A stretch of 64,000 nt of DNA. It comes from Roseimaritima sediminicola (lineage in GTDB: Bacteria; Planctomycetota; Planctomycetia; Pirellulales; Pirellulaceae). Below the pieces are notes generated by a model, which was not told the origin of the DNA, searched no databases, and saw only the letters and a program-made list of their open reading frames with translations. How positions within the stretch are numbered: position 1 is the stretch's first letter; each line of letters starts with the position of its first letter. The translations under genes were made by a program, and so were the position numbers. The stretch is from contig NZ_WIAD01000031.1 in the NCBI RefSeq assembly GCF_009618275.1, positions 1 to 64,000 on the forward strand, in the 5' to 3' direction. This document shows positions 6,542 through 16,364 of the stretch, one piece after another.

Positions 6542-9487
6542 CTACTGGGTTGCCCGCCCGGATCGCAAGAGTTTCAGAGGCTCGGCGCGGCCGGTCTTGA
6601 AGGCGGGCCAGAGTCCGGCCAGCAAGCACAGCAGTAGCGTAAAGGAAAAACCGATGGACAGCTGCGCCCAGGGGATATGGAAGGTCGGCGGGCCGGCGAA
6701 CCAGCCACCAAACCGCGCCATGCCCACCCCGCACCAACCGGCTACCAACCCGAAGATCAGGCTGAGCACGCAGGCGGCCAGCCCCAGCAACACGGACTCG
6801 GCAAAGACCAAACGGACCAGTTGGCTGCGGTTTACGCCGATCGCTCGCATCACACCGAATTCCCAGGTCCGCGAACGCACCGAAGCGATCACCGTATTAA
6901 CCATCGCCAACGACATGATGGTCAGCGTGACCAGCGGCAGATAGCTCATCCTCCAGATTATCCCATCGGCATGCATGCGGATCGCTCGCCGCACCGTCTC
7001 GGTCGCCGTCAGGCGAGCAAACGGACGATAGGCCTCGACGCGACCTACGCCTGCCGCCGCAAACGATCCCTCACCGTGTTGTTCGGCGAGCGTCTGACAG
7101 CGTGCTTCGACTGCGGCGATGTCTGCACCCGGTTGAAGGTTCACCCAAAAGAACTCGGTCCGTTGCAGGTGAAAGTCCGCTTGCACTTCGGCGCGGTTGG
7201 CAAACAGCAGCGTTCCGGTGCGAACATAATGCCGCCGAACTCCTGAGAATTTCGTGATCCATTGCCAGCCGGGCAATCGGACCACCGCAGCAATGCGGTA
7301 TGTGATCCGGTCGCCATCGTCGGCCGGAGGCGTGAAATGCACCGGATCTCCCACCTCTAGTCCGGTGGCCATGACAAAATCTTCCGACACGATGCAGGCA
7401 CCGTCGCCCGCGGCCAGTGCGCCGATCGCGGACTGCCGGTCTCCGGAAACAAACTCGACCGGCAACATGGCTCGTTCCCCGCCAAAGGCCGCCTGGGGAT
7501 CGAGCCCGCAGAGCACCGCATTGTCGCCAAACTTCAGTCGGGGCGGTGGGCCTTCCTCGCCCCAAGCGAACTTGGCCTGTTCGATCGCCAACGGTAACAC
7601 CTGGTCGGACCGCACGCCCTCGACCTCGCCCAGCAATGATTCCTCTTCAGCGTCCAAGCCCGCCGGATGGATGGCCACTAGGCCATCGGGCAACCAGTCA
7701 CCGGGAGTAAAGGGAATCAGCATCGAGTATCCCCAGGTTTGTGTCGAGGCATACAGTCCCAAGCCGATCGAAAGCGCCAAGGTCGCGCCCACACTGCGCC
7801 ATAGATTGGTGGAAAGCTGCGTTCGCATCATTCGCTGATCCAGCCGCCAGACCCGACTCAGCAGGGGGGCGAAGCAGCGTTCGCAAAGCACGACTACGGC
7901 GGGCGCCATCAGGATCATGCCCAGCAGCAAGCTGGGATAGGAAACGTAGGTGTAAGCCCAGCGACGCCACTCGTCGGACATCGGCAACCCGAACACCAGT
8001 ACCGGTGTGGCTGCGGATAGCACGAGGCCGACAACGCCCCACGACGCCCACGATCTGAATGGCGGCGCCGGATGATAGGTCGACATGGCGTCCAGCGGGC
8101 GGATCCGGATGGCTCTGAGGGCCGGCAGGATCGCCGCACCCAAGGCGCCGACCAACACCGTCACGCCCGTTAACGCAAGGCAAGCCCAGCCGAGCACCGC
8201 CGTGCCGCTGAACAAACCCGGCAACACCCGGCTGCCGACCAGTACCATGGCCCAGCCGGCGACCAATCCGCCGACCCATCCCAGCACCGCCAACGCCAAG
8301 CTCTCTACGGCCACCATGACGGCGATTTGCGTGCGTGTCATCGCTACGGCCCGCAGCATTGCCAATTCGCGAATCCGCTCGCCGACACCCATGCTGAGGG
8401 TCGAAAAGATAATGAAGACCGCGGCCAGGGAAGCCATTCCAGTGGCGGCAAGTGCCTGGGCTTGTTGGCTTCCCACACTTCGGCTCTGCTGCATCCCGCC
8501 TCGAACGGCAGCAAAATCCACGATCTGTAGAGGCGGTTCAGTGCTGGCCAAAGGTTGCTGCCAGAGCTCGCGGAATTGTTCGACGCTCACGTTGTCTCGC
8601 ATCGCGACCTGTAAAATCTGCGGCTCGGCCGCATAGCCGTTGATGTTCGATGCCGTTTCGGGTCGTACGTACACCGCGTCGATGGCCACGCCTGACGCGG
8701 CTCCACGTGGCAAGCCGATCGGCTGGCCACCGGCTCGGCGATCGGCTGGCTCGTGGCTTGACGACGAGACGCTGAGCGACGACTTATTGCCAGGTCCGGG
8801 TACCGACGGTTTGGCGCGGGGTTTGCGCTGCTGGGAGGGACCGCGACCGTCGCTTCCACGCAGGGCAGGCGCTTCGGTTGCTTGCTCGACGATGCCGACA
8901 ACCCGCAAACGAACCTGATTGCCAAAGGTCGTGACCAACACCGCGTCACCCACCGCGATCTTTAAGGCTTCCGCCACCTGCTCTGTGACAACAGTCGATT
9001 CGCCGTCGTCTCGGCTGCCCAGCCAGTGGCCCTGGATCATTTCATAGGGAGGCTCGGCCGCCGGCGTGCTGACCAGCGTCGGACCGACCGGAGGCGCGCC
9101 GTTGACCGGCGGACGATCGCCGATGAGTAACCCCAACGTCGATTCCGTCTCCTCGCTGCGGGCGTCCGCCCGCGAGACCGTCGCCCGATAGTTGCCGATG
9201 GCATTGACTTCCCTCACGCCCGCATCCGCCTGCAAGCGTTGGATCAAGGCTGCATCGATCGATGCCGACGGCGACGCCAACAGACCTCCACTAGTGGGAA
9301 GTATCAACAAATCGTAGCGGCCGAGATACTTGTCCGCGTTCTCGTCAAACTGCGACACCAACGCATCGTAGCCGCTGACCACCCATACCAACGCACAGGT
9401 CGAAGCCACGATGGCCAGAGTCGTTGTCAGCCATCGTCCCGGATGCATGCGCATCTGCGAGATGACAAGTTTGGAGATGAATCGCAT
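6542..9487 (-). CDS. Large FtsX/MacB-type ABC transporter permease
   Basis: A 981-residue fused permease. The N-terminus (MRFISKLVISQMRMHPGRWL) enters a first transmembrane helix followed by a large extracytoplasmic domain. A first FtsX core follows (MGVGERIRELAMLRAVAMTR, then three helices), then a second helix and periplasmic domain. The protein ends with a second FtsX core (SRTWEFGVMRAIGVNRSQL and three helices). This duplicated architecture is that of lipoprotein- or substrate-exporting FtsX permeases that pair with a LolD/MacB-type ATPase; a suitable ATPase is encoded divergently at 11419. The ATG at 9487 follows a GAGG ribosome site; a TTG at 9532 overlapping the esterase stop is the alternative. 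Confidence 0.9.
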   Translation of the reverse strand: MRFISKLVISQMRMHPGRWLTTTLAIVASTCALVWVVSGYDALVSQFDENADKYLGRYDLLILPTSGGLLASPSASIDAALIQRLQADAGVREVNAIGNYRATVSRADARSEETESTLGLLIGDRPPVNGAPPVGPTLVSTPAAEPPYEMIQGHWLGSRDDGESTVVTEQVAEALKIAVGDAVLVTTFGNQVRLRVVGIVEQATEAPALRGSDGRGPSQQRKPRAKPSVPGPGNKSSLSVSSSSHEPADRRAGGQPIGLPRGAASGVAIDAVYVRPETASNINGYAAEPQILQVAMRDNVSVEQFRELWQQPLASTEPPLQIVDFAAVRGGMQQSRSVGSQQAQALAATGMASLAAVFIIFSTLSMGVGERIRELAMLRAVAMTRTQIAVMVAVESLALAVLGWVGGLVAGWAMVLVGSRVLPGLFSGTAVLGWACLALTGVTVLVGALGAAILPALRAIRIRPLDAMSTYHPAPPFRSWASWGVVGLVLSAATPVLVFGLPMSDEWRRWAYTYVSYPSLLLGMILMAPAVVVLCERCFAPLLSRVWRLDQRMMRTQLSTNLWRSVGATLALSIGLGLYASTQTWGYSMLIPFTPGDWLPDGLVAIHPAGLDAEEESLLGEVEGVRSDQVLPLAIEQAKFAWGEEGPPPRLKFGDNAVLCGLDPQAAFGGERAMLPVEFVSGDRQSAIGALAAGDGACIVSEDFVMATGLEVGDPVHFTPPADDGDRITYRIAAVVRLPGWQWITKFSGVRRHYVRTGTLLFANRAEVQADFHLQRTEFFWVNLQPGADIAAVEARCQTLAEQHGEGSFAAAGVGRVEAYRPFARLTATETVRRAIRMHADGIIWRMSYLPLVTLTIMSLAMVNTVIASVRSRTWEFGVMRAIGVNRSQLVRLVFAESVLLGLAACVLSLIFGLVAGWCGVGMARFGGWFAGPPTFHIPWAQLSIGFSFTLLLCLLAGLWPAFKTGRAEPLKLLRSGRATQ

Positions 9488-9528
9488 GGGTTGCCTCGAG
9501 TGGTTCTGAAAAAAAGCCTCGGAGTGGA

Positions 9529-11160
9529 TCAATCGCTAGTTGTCTTGGTGGGTTCGCCCAGCAACCCAACGATTCCGTCGGCAAAACGGTGTCGCCAATA
9601 AAAGTAACCATGGCCCCCAACAAATTCTTGATACTCCACCGCATATCCTTTGGCTCGTAGGCAATCCCGCAGGTGTCGAGTCGTTTGGAGGATTTCGCTG
9701 GGCTGCTCGAACGTGCCGGCCTGCAGGTAGTAGCGAACCGGTTGCGGCGGAGCAGCGACAAACTGGCGGGTCAACCACTGAGTCTCCTCCGTACGGTCAG
9801 CTTGGAATCCACCAGGGGACCACCAAAACGAGCCCGATTGACTGAAGACGTTGCCGAAAATCTCTGGATGCTTGAAACCCAGAAAGGCGGCGGCGAGTCC
9901 ACCGTAGCTGGCGCCGGCGACGATGGTTCGCTCGCGTCGCGTGTTCAGTCCCCGGCGCCGGATCCAGGGCATCAATTCGTCTGCGATGAAAGCAGCGAAA
10001 TGCTCGTTGCACGGCAACTCCGCCGATCGACTGCTTGGGCTGGGATTACCGACGAGGACCGCCGCGATCGGCGGTATCTTTTTTTCTGCCACCAAATGAT
10101 CGAGAATCGTGGCGACCTTGACCTCGTCCAAGTAGCGTTCACCATCGAAGATCACCGCCAACGCGTTGCCCTCGGCGCCGGGAACATAGCCGGGCGAGCG
10201 AGCGATGTGGATGTCGCGTGTGTTACCCAGGATCTCGCTGGTCAATGAGAAAGTCTCCACCACGCCGGAGGGATGTTTGGGGTTAGGCTGCAGTCCCAGC
10301 GGAGCGTCCGCCTCAGGCAACGCCACCACTGAGAACCCTTCATAGGCATCGACGGGAGCTGTTGGTTCGTAGTGTGGGTTCAGCGGGTCTCGTTGAAGCG
10401 TGGCCAAAATGGCTCGACGCTGCTGTCTGGCTGTGGTGTTCAAGTGCGGAACATCCGGTGCCACTCGATAGGCAATGCGGGCACTTTTCGGCACGCGATA
10501 GCTGCGATACCAGACGTCGCTTTCGCCCAGCCGATGCAGTTCGTCGTGATCTCCTGAAGGCGCTCCAAACAACCGGACGTTCCGCTTCGCACCGCGCCAC
10601 AAAAAAGTCACTAAGGCTTCGTGGTCGCCCAGCGCCGGAAGCACGTCTTCCATTTCAACCAGAGGCGTGCCTTGTTGTTGCATTCGTTGCCAGAACGCTG
10701 CGGTGTCGCCGCCGTCAGCGAGGGTTTGCTGGAGTCGCCGGAGCAGGGGACTGGCCAAGGGAGTTTCGGGGGCGACCTGGTTGGCTAGCGAAACGACGGC
10801 TTCGGTGCGCAGCGTATAACCGGTTGATGCCGAACCGCCGACCTCCAGCCGATAGGGACCCTCGTCGCCAGCGACGAACATGAATGGCTGCTGCGAACCG
10901 ACACCCGCGGCAAGCCTTCGCACAGGTGCCCCGCTGCCATTGACCAACCATAGCGTCAGCTTCTCGCCCTCCAGGCTGCCGCGGACGAAATCGCCCGGTG
11001 AAAGAAGGATTTCGATAGGCTGGCGTTGTGCACCCGACTGAATCACTCCCGACACAGGACGGTCAGGCTCGACCGAGGGCTGAGGCGAAGCCTGTGCCAG
11101 AGCCAATGAGCTGCAGCAGGCGGATAGCAACAACGCAGAGTGGATGATGGCGTGGTTCAT
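9529..11160 (-). CDS. Secreted enterochelin-esterase-like alpha/beta hydrolase
   Basis: About 543 residues with a signal peptide (MNHAIIHSALLLSACCSSLALAQ; ATG at 11160 preferred to the upstream in-frame start). A middle segment, VTFLWRGAKRNVRLFGAP followed by WYRSYRVPKSARIAYRV, matches the N-terminal domain of Fes/IroE siderophore esterases. The catalytic domain follows (LAVIFDGERYLDEVKV, nucleophile elbow GASYGGLAAAF, then SQSGSFWW, with a His near EFVGGHGYFYWRHRF). Fes-type enzymes hydrolyse tri-lactone catecholate siderophores; here the signal peptide points to the periplasm, so the substrate may differ. It is the first gene of a minus-strand unit with the permease and the CsaA-like gene. 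Confidence 0.85.
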   Translation of the reverse strand: MNHAIIHSALLLSACCSSLALAQASPQPSVEPDRPVSGVIQSGAQRQPIEILLSPGDFVRGSLEGEKLTLWLVNGSGAPVRRLAAGVGSQQPFMFVAGDEGPYRLEVGGSASTGYTLRTEAVVSLANQVAPETPLASPLLRRLQQTLADGGDTAAFWQRMQQQGTPLVEMEDVLPALGDHEALVTFLWRGAKRNVRLFGAPSGDHDELHRLGESDVWYRSYRVPKSARIAYRVAPDVPHLNTTARQQRRAILATLQRDPLNPHYEPTAPVDAYEGFSVVALPEADAPLGLQPNPKHPSGVVETFSLTSEILGNTRDIHIARSPGYVPGAEGNALAVIFDGERYLDEVKVATILDHLVAEKKIPPIAAVLVGNPSPSSRSAELPCNEHFAAFIADELMPWIRRRGLNTRRERTIVAGASYGGLAAAFLGFKHPEIFGNVFSQSGSFWWSPGGFQADRTEETQWLTRQFVAAPPQPVRYYLQAGTFEQPSEILQTTRHLRDCLRAKGYAVEYQEFVGGHGYFYWRHRFADGIVGLLGEPTKTTSD

Positions 11161-11418
11161 TCGCCCATTTGAACCATCTCTGTTGGCGATTGCGACCCTG
11201 GGCGGGATTTTGATCGCTGGCGTCGGATTAATCACCACAGCCGGTGATTGCCCGCTCGCGGGTACCGAAACCCAGTCCGCCTGTAAGCGGCATTTCCCCC
11301 GGGCTTTGCTTGACAGCGACGGCCATAAGTGAGTTTGAACCGCATTGGTATGCTCTGTGCACAGGGCGTCGGCGATCTGTCACGCTGTCCCACCCACCTT
11401 GCTACTACTGGGTTGCTC

Positions 11419-12192
11419 ATGAATCGTTCCACAGAAACTCCCGCTGCAGCGGTCCAAAACGCGGCCAAGCAGTACAAGCAAGGACACCGCCGCGTAGAGG
11501 CCCTACAGGGTGTCGACCTCGAAATCGAAGCCGGTAGATTCGTTGCCGTGATGGGGGCCAGCGGTTCTGGCAAGAGCACGCTGTTGCATCTGCTGGGCGG
11601 TTTGACGCGACCCTCTTCCGGAACCATCTCGATCGGCGGACAAAACCTGGCCGAACTATCCGATCGCCGGCTGACCCAATTTCGTCGAGATCGGATCGGT
11701 TTGGTCTTCCAAGACTTCAACCTGATCCCTTCATTGACGGCCTACGATAATGTCCTGTTCCCACTGTATGCCGCCGGGATCAATTCCCCCGATTCGTCCA
11801 GGGTTCAGGACATGGCCGTGCGGCTTGGTATTCACGACCGCCTGGAGCATCGACCGGATTCGCTCAGTGGTGGCGAGCAACAACGTGTGGCCATCGCTCG
11901 GGCGCTCGTCGCCGATCCTGCCATCGTGCTGGCCGACGAACCCACCGGTAGCCTGGATTCGGTTTCGAGCGAGGCGATCTGTAAGCTGCTTCGCGAGTTG
12001 TGCGATCGCCACGACCGCACCTTGGTGGTGGTTACGCACGAACCCAGTGTGGCGGTGTGGGCCGACGAGATAGTGGTGCTGAAAGACGGGCGGCTGGTCG
12101 AGCGTTTCCTCACCGCCGACTATGCGGACGCCCAGTCCCTGGCGACCCACTATCAATCCCTCATCAGCCGCGGCGAGCCGGCGGTTGTGTGA
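11419..12192 (+). CDS. ABC transporter ATPase, LolD/MacB type
   Basis: A 257-residue ATPase with Walker A GASGSGKST (about 46-54), Q-loop QDF (about 98), signature LSGGEQQR (about 149-156), Walker B IVLADEP and the H-loop VVVTHEP. The QDFNLIPSLTAYDNV stretch is typical of the LolD/MacB/FtsE class that works with FtsX permeases. The obvious partner is the permease at 6542-9487, but the two are on opposite strands, with the esterase gene in between. The ATG at 11419 gives the normal length; the upstream in-frame ATG at 11329 adds 30 residues unlike the family. Confidence 0.93.
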   Translation: MNRSTETPAAAVQNAAKQYKQGHRRVEALQGVDLEIEAGRFVAVMGASGSGKSTLLHLLGGLTRPSSGTISIGGQNLAELSDRRLTQFRRDRIGLVFQDFNLIPSLTAYDNVLFPLYAAGINSPDSSRVQDMAVRLGIHDRLEHRPDSLSGGEQQRVAIARALVADPAIVLADEPTGSLDSVSSEAICKLLRELCDRHDRTLVVVTHEPSVAVWADEIVVLKDGRLVERFLTADYADAQSLATHYQSLISRGEPAVV

Positions 12193-12230
12193 GTTGTTTT
12201 CATCCTGCAACCCCCGTATCGGTATCGATC

Positions 12231-12854
12231 GTGCTGCACTCTCAAAATCAACAGGAACATGGTCCGCCCTATCAGGATCCTCGCAAGGGTCCTTCCCTGG
12301 CGTTGCTGTTGGTCGATGTGATCAACGACTTGGAATTCGATGAGGGCGACCAATTACTACAGTTCGCCCGGCCGGCCGCTCCCAAGCTGCGCGCCCTGGC
12401 CGAGCGGTTTCGCGGGCTCGGCCTGCCGGTGATCTACGCCAACGATAACTTCGGCAAGTGGCAAAGCGACTTCAATGCCCAAGTCCAACACTGTCTCGAA
12501 GAAGGCGTCCGCGGCAAACCGATCGTCGAGCAACTGGTGCCCCACGACGAAGATTACTTCGTGCTCAAACCCAAACACTCTGCGTTCTACGGCACGACGC
12601 TCGAAATCCTGCTCCGCTCGCTGACCGTCGAAACGCTGGTGATCACCGGCTTTGCGACCGATATCTGCGTGCTGTTCACCGCTAACGATGCCTACATGCG
12701 GGATTACAAAGTCGTCATCCCGGGTGACTGTGTCGCAGCTAATTCGGCCCAGCGCACCGATAGTGCTTTGCAACTGATGCAGCAGGTCTTGAAAGCCGAC
12801 ATTCACCCCAGCACGGAGGTTCGCTTGCCTGGGACCACCGCGCCGCCGCACTAA
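12231..12854 (+). CDS. Isochorismatase-like cysteine hydrolase
   Basis: A 207-residue member of the cysteine hydrolase superfamily. The catalytic triad is visible: Asp in LLLVDVIND (D29), Lys in FVLKPKHSAF (K113) and Cys in ITGFATDICVLFTA (C146, with the preceding cis-peptide segment). Family members hydrolyse isochorismate, nicotinamide or N-carbamoyl groups; the substrate cannot be read from sequence. Start taken as GTG at 12231, because the open frame upstream overlaps the ATPase gene in another frame. It follows the ATPase by about 40 bp on the same strand. Confidence 0.88.
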   Translation: MLHSQNQQEHGPPYQDPRKGPSLALLLVDVINDLEFDEGDQLLQFARPAAPKLRALAERFRGLGLPVIYANDNFGKWQSDFNAQVQHCLEEGVRGKPIVEQLVPHDEDYFVLKPKHSAFYGTTLEILLRSLTVETLVITGFATDICVLFTANDAYMRDYKVVIPGDCVAANSAQRTDSALQLMQQVLKADIHPSTEVRLPGTTAPPH

Positions 12855-13067
12855 CCCCTCTTGCATCCGTCCCGCCAGCGGTTACGCTTGGTGCAACTGA
12901 TTCTCAATATCAGTTTCTGTAGCGCAGCAAGCGACGAGCCTTCTTTGCTCTAGCCAGCCACGTTCACGTTGTGTCTTCGCCGTCTTCCGCAGCTATGCCG
13001 CGGAGGGGAAACGGCTGCAGGCACGGAACCCCTGAACATCCTTGGTTTGAAGAAAGAAGGTGTCTTG

Positions 13068-14168
13068 ATGTCGCTGTCCTCGTTGGCGTGTTCTCAGGTT
13101 CGTGAATCCCAGACCGAGATACGGTCCCGGCGTCGCCAAGCCTCCCCGGGGCGCAATGGTTTTACGCTGGTCGAACTGCTGGTCGTGATCGCGATCATTG
13201 GGGTCTTGGTCGGTCTGTTGTTGCCTGCGGTGCAGGCCGCTCGAGAAGCTGCCCGCCGGATGCAGTGCAGCAACAACCTCAAACAATTGGGGCTGGCGAT
13301 GCACAACTACGCGGGTACCTACAGCGAGGCGCTGCCGAACAACGGTTATCCTTGGCCCGGCGGCTACCCCAACGATTTCTCGCCGCATGCCAAGCTGCTG
13401 CCCTTCATGGAGCAGAAAAATTTGCAGGACCTGGTGGATTTCAGCATCTACATGGGTCATCCGGCCGTTGCGGATCTGCCCGCGGCATTGCAACCTGCCG
13501 CCGGTACGCGGGTGCCCAGCTTCGAGTGTCCCAGTGACGTCGGTGCCGAACTGCATCGCTTGGAAATGCCCTCGGGCGCGGTCATCGACATTGCCGGTAC
13601 GAGCTATTCGATGAACATGGGCAGCGGTTTGGACGGTGTTTTCCATCCCGGCCGTGGCACCCCTTCCGATGGTCTGTGTTGGGTCGGAGCGCGCACAAAG
13701 CTGAGGGATATCGTCGATGGCACCAGCAACACGATCGCGTTTGCCGAAACCACAATCGGCATCGGCGGCAACATCACCTCACCCACCCCGCTGCAAGACC
13801 CTCTACGCTACCGGGCATTCGCCAATGCGGTGGACGAAACCACCGCAGCGGCTGCGGAGACCGGGGGCGTCGCCGCTGTGCAGGGCGGGATTACCGGCTG
13901 GGCTGGCGACCGCAACCACTACTGGTTGCGGGGCAGCGTTCCCAACGGCCCGTTGATCAACGGGCGCTTGACGCCCAACAGCGAAGTTCCGGATCTGCAA
14001 CGTGGATCCTCGAAGATTACGGCCGCTCGCAGCTATCACCCGGGCGTGGTGGAGGTGTTGCTGTGCGATGGCAGCGTCCGCGCCGTGGCGGACACGATCG
14101 ACCGAAACATTTGGCTGGCCAGCTGGACCCGTCATGGTGGCGAAGTCAAAACGGTTTCTTCAAATTAG
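13068..14168 (+). CDS. DUF1559 domain protein with prepilin-type N-terminus
   Basis: A 366-residue pseudopilin-like protein. [18 protein letters not shown] begins at about residue 28 (cleavage after G31, Glu at 36), followed by [19 protein letters not shown]. The C-terminal motif H-x9-DG reads [12 protein letters not shown]. The ATG at 13068 is preceded by an AAGAAAGAAGG purine run, a credible ribosome site. The start of the following PepSY-type gene is 8 bp beyond the stop, so it may head the transcript that continues into the DUF2271 and DUF4198 genes. Confidence 0.92.
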   Translation: MSLSSLACSQVRESQTEIRSRRRQASPGRNGFTLVELLVVIAIIGVLVGLLLPAVQAAREAARRMQCSNNLKQLGLAMHNYAGTYSEALPNNGYPWPGGYPNDFSPHAKLLPFMEQKNLQDLVDFSIYMGHPAVADLPAALQPAAGTRVPSFECPSDVGAELHRLEMPSGAVIDIAGTSYSMNMGSGLDGVFHPGRGTPSDGLCWVGARTKLRDIVDGTSNTIAFAETTIGIGGNITSPTPLQDPLRYRAFANAVDETTAAAAETGGVAAVQGGITGWAGDRNHYWLRGSVPNGPLINGRLTPNSEVPDLQRGSSKITAARSYHPGVVEVLLCDGSVRAVADTIDRNIWLASWTRHGGEVKTVSSN

Positions 14169-14176
14169 ACAATGTC

Positions 14177-14863
14177 ATGGTTTCTCCTGGCGAAATTTCT
14201 GCTGGCAAGCGGATTGTTGACAGGCCCACCCGCAATCGCAAGCGACGCGGCTGGTGGTTGCGGTTCCTGATCCATTCGCATTGGATGAGTTCAGCGATCG
14301 CTTTGGTGGGCATGGTGCTATTTGCCATCACCGGCATCACCCTGAATCATGCTGCCCAAATCGAAACCGAACCGGTCGTCGAGACGCGCTCGGCGCAATT
14401 GCCCCAGGGGCTGCTTCGAATGTGCCTGGAACAGCCTTCTGCCAGCGAATCGCAGGAACCCAGCGAGGAGCCGTTGCCGGCAGAAGTGACGACCTGGTTA
14501 AGTAAGCGGTTCTCACGTTCGGTTTCGAAAGCGACGGTCGAACGCAACGAGTACGAGATCTATCTGTCGATGCCGGCCCCCGGTGCAGACGCTTGGTTGG
14601 CGATCGATTGCGAAACGGGAGCGGTGGAGTACGAGTCAACCACCCGAGGCGTGATCGCTTACCTCAACGATCTTCACAAAGGACGCCATACAGGCACCGC
14701 GTGGAGTTGGTTCTTGGATCTGTTCTCGATCGCCACTTTGGTGTTCTGTCTCACCGGTTTGTTGTTGTTGTACGAACGGGCCAAACGCCGCATTCTGACT
14801 TGGCCGCTGGTCGCCATCGGCTTGATTGCTCCTTGGATCTTGCTGGTCCTGTGGGTTCACTGA
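14177..14863 (+). CDS. PepSY-associated transmembrane protein
   Basis: A 228-residue inner-membrane protein. One helix (SAIALVGMVLFAITGITLNH) carries the ITGITLNH motif seen in PepSY-associated membrane proteins. A periplasmic domain of about 120 residues follows, ending with YLNDLHKGRHTGTAWSW, another family signature. Two C-terminal helices complete it (IATLVFCLTGLLLLYERA and WPLVAIGLIAPWILLVLWV). Such proteins commonly accompany siderophore receptors and iron-reductase-like systems. It is followed by DUF2271 and DUF4198 genes on the same strand, a recurring set. Confidence 0.85.
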   Translation: MVSPGEISAGKRIVDRPTRNRKRRGWWLRFLIHSHWMSSAIALVGMVLFAITGITLNHAAQIETEPVVETRSAQLPQGLLRMCLEQPSASESQEPSEEPLPAEVTTWLSKRFSRSVSKATVERNEYEIYLSMPAPGADAWLAIDCETGAVEYESTTRGVIAYLNDLHKGRHTGTAWSWFLDLFSIATLVFCLTGLLLLYERAKRRILTWPLVAIGLIAPWILLVLWVH

Positions 14864-14923
14864 CGCCATGTTCGACTGACAAACTTTCCCCCTCTCTCCT
14901 TTCCTTTGCAGACGGTCTCGACG

Positions 14924-15499
14924 ATGAGCAAGTACGGTTGGTTTGGTTTTCTGGTTTGCGGTGCCGTATGGTTTGGCGACATCCTCCATCCGGCTTCGAT
15001 TGCCGTGGCCACTTCGTCGGTACACGCGGCAGAGCCGGCGGCGCACTTGGAGGCCACGGTCGAAATACCGCGACTGAACGTATCGGAATACCATCGTCCC
15101 TACGTGGCGTTGTGGATCGCTGATCAAGATCGCCAGGTCGCGGCGAATATCACTGTTTGGTATCAGCTCGCCGGTTCGCGCGAGGGCGAAGGAACCAAAT
15201 GGCTGCCGGATTTGCGACAGTGGTGGCGACGCAGTGGGCGCGGGTTGGAAATGCCCGTCGATGGTGTCTCTGCCGCCACGCGACCGCCCGGCGAACACAC
15301 AGTCAAACTCGCCGCCGACGACAAACGCTTGGCTGAATTGGCGCCTGGTCAGTATGACTTGATGATCGAAGCCTCTCGCGAAGTGGGAGGGCGAGAGCTG
15401 TTAACGATCCCCTTTACTTGGCCTCCCAGAAAAACTCAGACCCACGATGTCCAGGGAACGACGGAACTTGGCAAAGTCTCCCTCACGCTGACGCCCTAG
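14924..15499 (+). CDS. DUF2271 domain periplasmic protein
   Basis: About 191 residues: a signal peptide (cleavage likely after SVHAAEPA) and one beta-rich domain, with [23 protein letters not shown] near its start and WWRRSGRG in the middle, characteristic of DUF2271. It ends in a short Pro/Lys/Thr tail. Function is not established; the family co-occurs with PepSY and DUF4198 proteins, as here. ATG at 14924 is preferred; a TTG six codons upstream is also in frame. Confidence 0.85.
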   Translation: MSKYGWFGFLVCGAVWFGDILHPASIAVATSSVHAAEPAAHLEATVEIPRLNVSEYHRPYVALWIADQDRQVAANITVWYQLAGSREGEGTKWLPDLRQWWRRSGRGLEMPVDGVSAATRPPGEHTVKLAADDKRLAELAPGQYDLMIEASREVGGRELLTIPFTWPPRKTQTHDVQGTTELGKVSLTLTP

Positions 15500-15550
15500 T
15501 GGACCCTGCGACCAACTCTTTTCATTTCCTTTCACGTTAGGATCAAGTTG

Positions 15551-16357
15551 ATGTTACGCGTTCTGATCATTCCCGCCGTGTTGGCCGCCCTGTGCTGTTC
15601 GTCCGCTGAAGCGCACCGGATTTGGCTTCGTCCTTCCCAAACCGTGCTCTCCGGGGCCGAGCCTTGGGTCACGGTCGATGCAGCGGTTTCCAACGATCTG
15701 TTCTATTTCAACCACTTTCCGCTGGGCTTGGACAACCTTGTGATTACCGCTCCGGACGGTTCGAAGGTTGAAGCCCAGAACCAAGCCGTGGGTAAGTACC
15801 GCAGTGTGTTCGACCTGCCGCTTGAGCAAACCGGAACGTACCGGATCGCGGTGGTCAATCAGGGCTTGTTCGCCAGCTGGACCGAGGACGGCGAGCGGCG
15901 TCGCTTCCGGGGCAGCGTTGACAGTTTTTCCGAAGCGGTTCCGGCCGATGCGAAGAACTTGCAGGTCACCGAAAGCTACGGCCGCGTCGAGACCTTTGTC
16001 ACCAACGGCCAGCCCAACGGTACCGCCCTGAAGCCCACTGGGAAGGGCGTTGAACTGGTTCCCCTGACGCATCCCAACGACCTGTACGCCGGTGAAAAAG
16101 CGACGTTTCAGTTGTTGGTCAACGGCCAACCGGCAGAGGGTTTGGAGATTGAGTTGATTCGCGGCGAGACCCGCTATCGTGACGCCCACGACGCTCAGAC
16201 GCTCTCGACCGATAACAACGGCGAATTCACCGTTACCTGGCCCGAGGCGGGAATGTACTGGTTCGAAACCAGCGTCCAGGACAAGGACACTCAGATCGAA
16301 CAGGCCCAGCAACGCCGGATGAGCTACGCCGTCACGCTCGAAGTCCTGCCCCAATAG
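15551..16357 (+). CDS. DUF4198 domain periplasmic protein
   Basis: A 268-residue exported protein. The signal peptide ends in [13 protein letters not shown]; the AH-W start of the mature chain is the DUF4198 signature. Two beta-sandwich segments follow: one around [16 protein letters not shown] and one near the C-terminus ([21 protein letters not shown], then [19 protein letters not shown]). The family is linked to metal uptake (NikM-like). It is the last gene of the PepSY-DUF2271-DUF4198 set; the next gene, on the other strand, ends 8 bp away. ATG at 15551. Confidence 0.88.
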   Translation: MLRVLIIPAVLAALCCSSAEAHRIWLRPSQTVLSGAEPWVTVDAAVSNDLFYFNHFPLGLDNLVITAPDGSKVEAQNQAVGKYRSVFDLPLEQTGTYRIAVVNQGLFASWTEDGERRRFRGSVDSFSEAVPADAKNLQVTESYGRVETFVTNGQPNGTALKPTGKGVELVPLTHPNDLYAGEKATFQLLVNGQPAEGLEIELIRGETRYRDAHDAQTLSTDNNGEFTVTWPEAGMYWFETSVQDKDTQIEQAQQRRMSYAVTLEVLPQ

Positions 16358-16364
16358 GCAGCGA

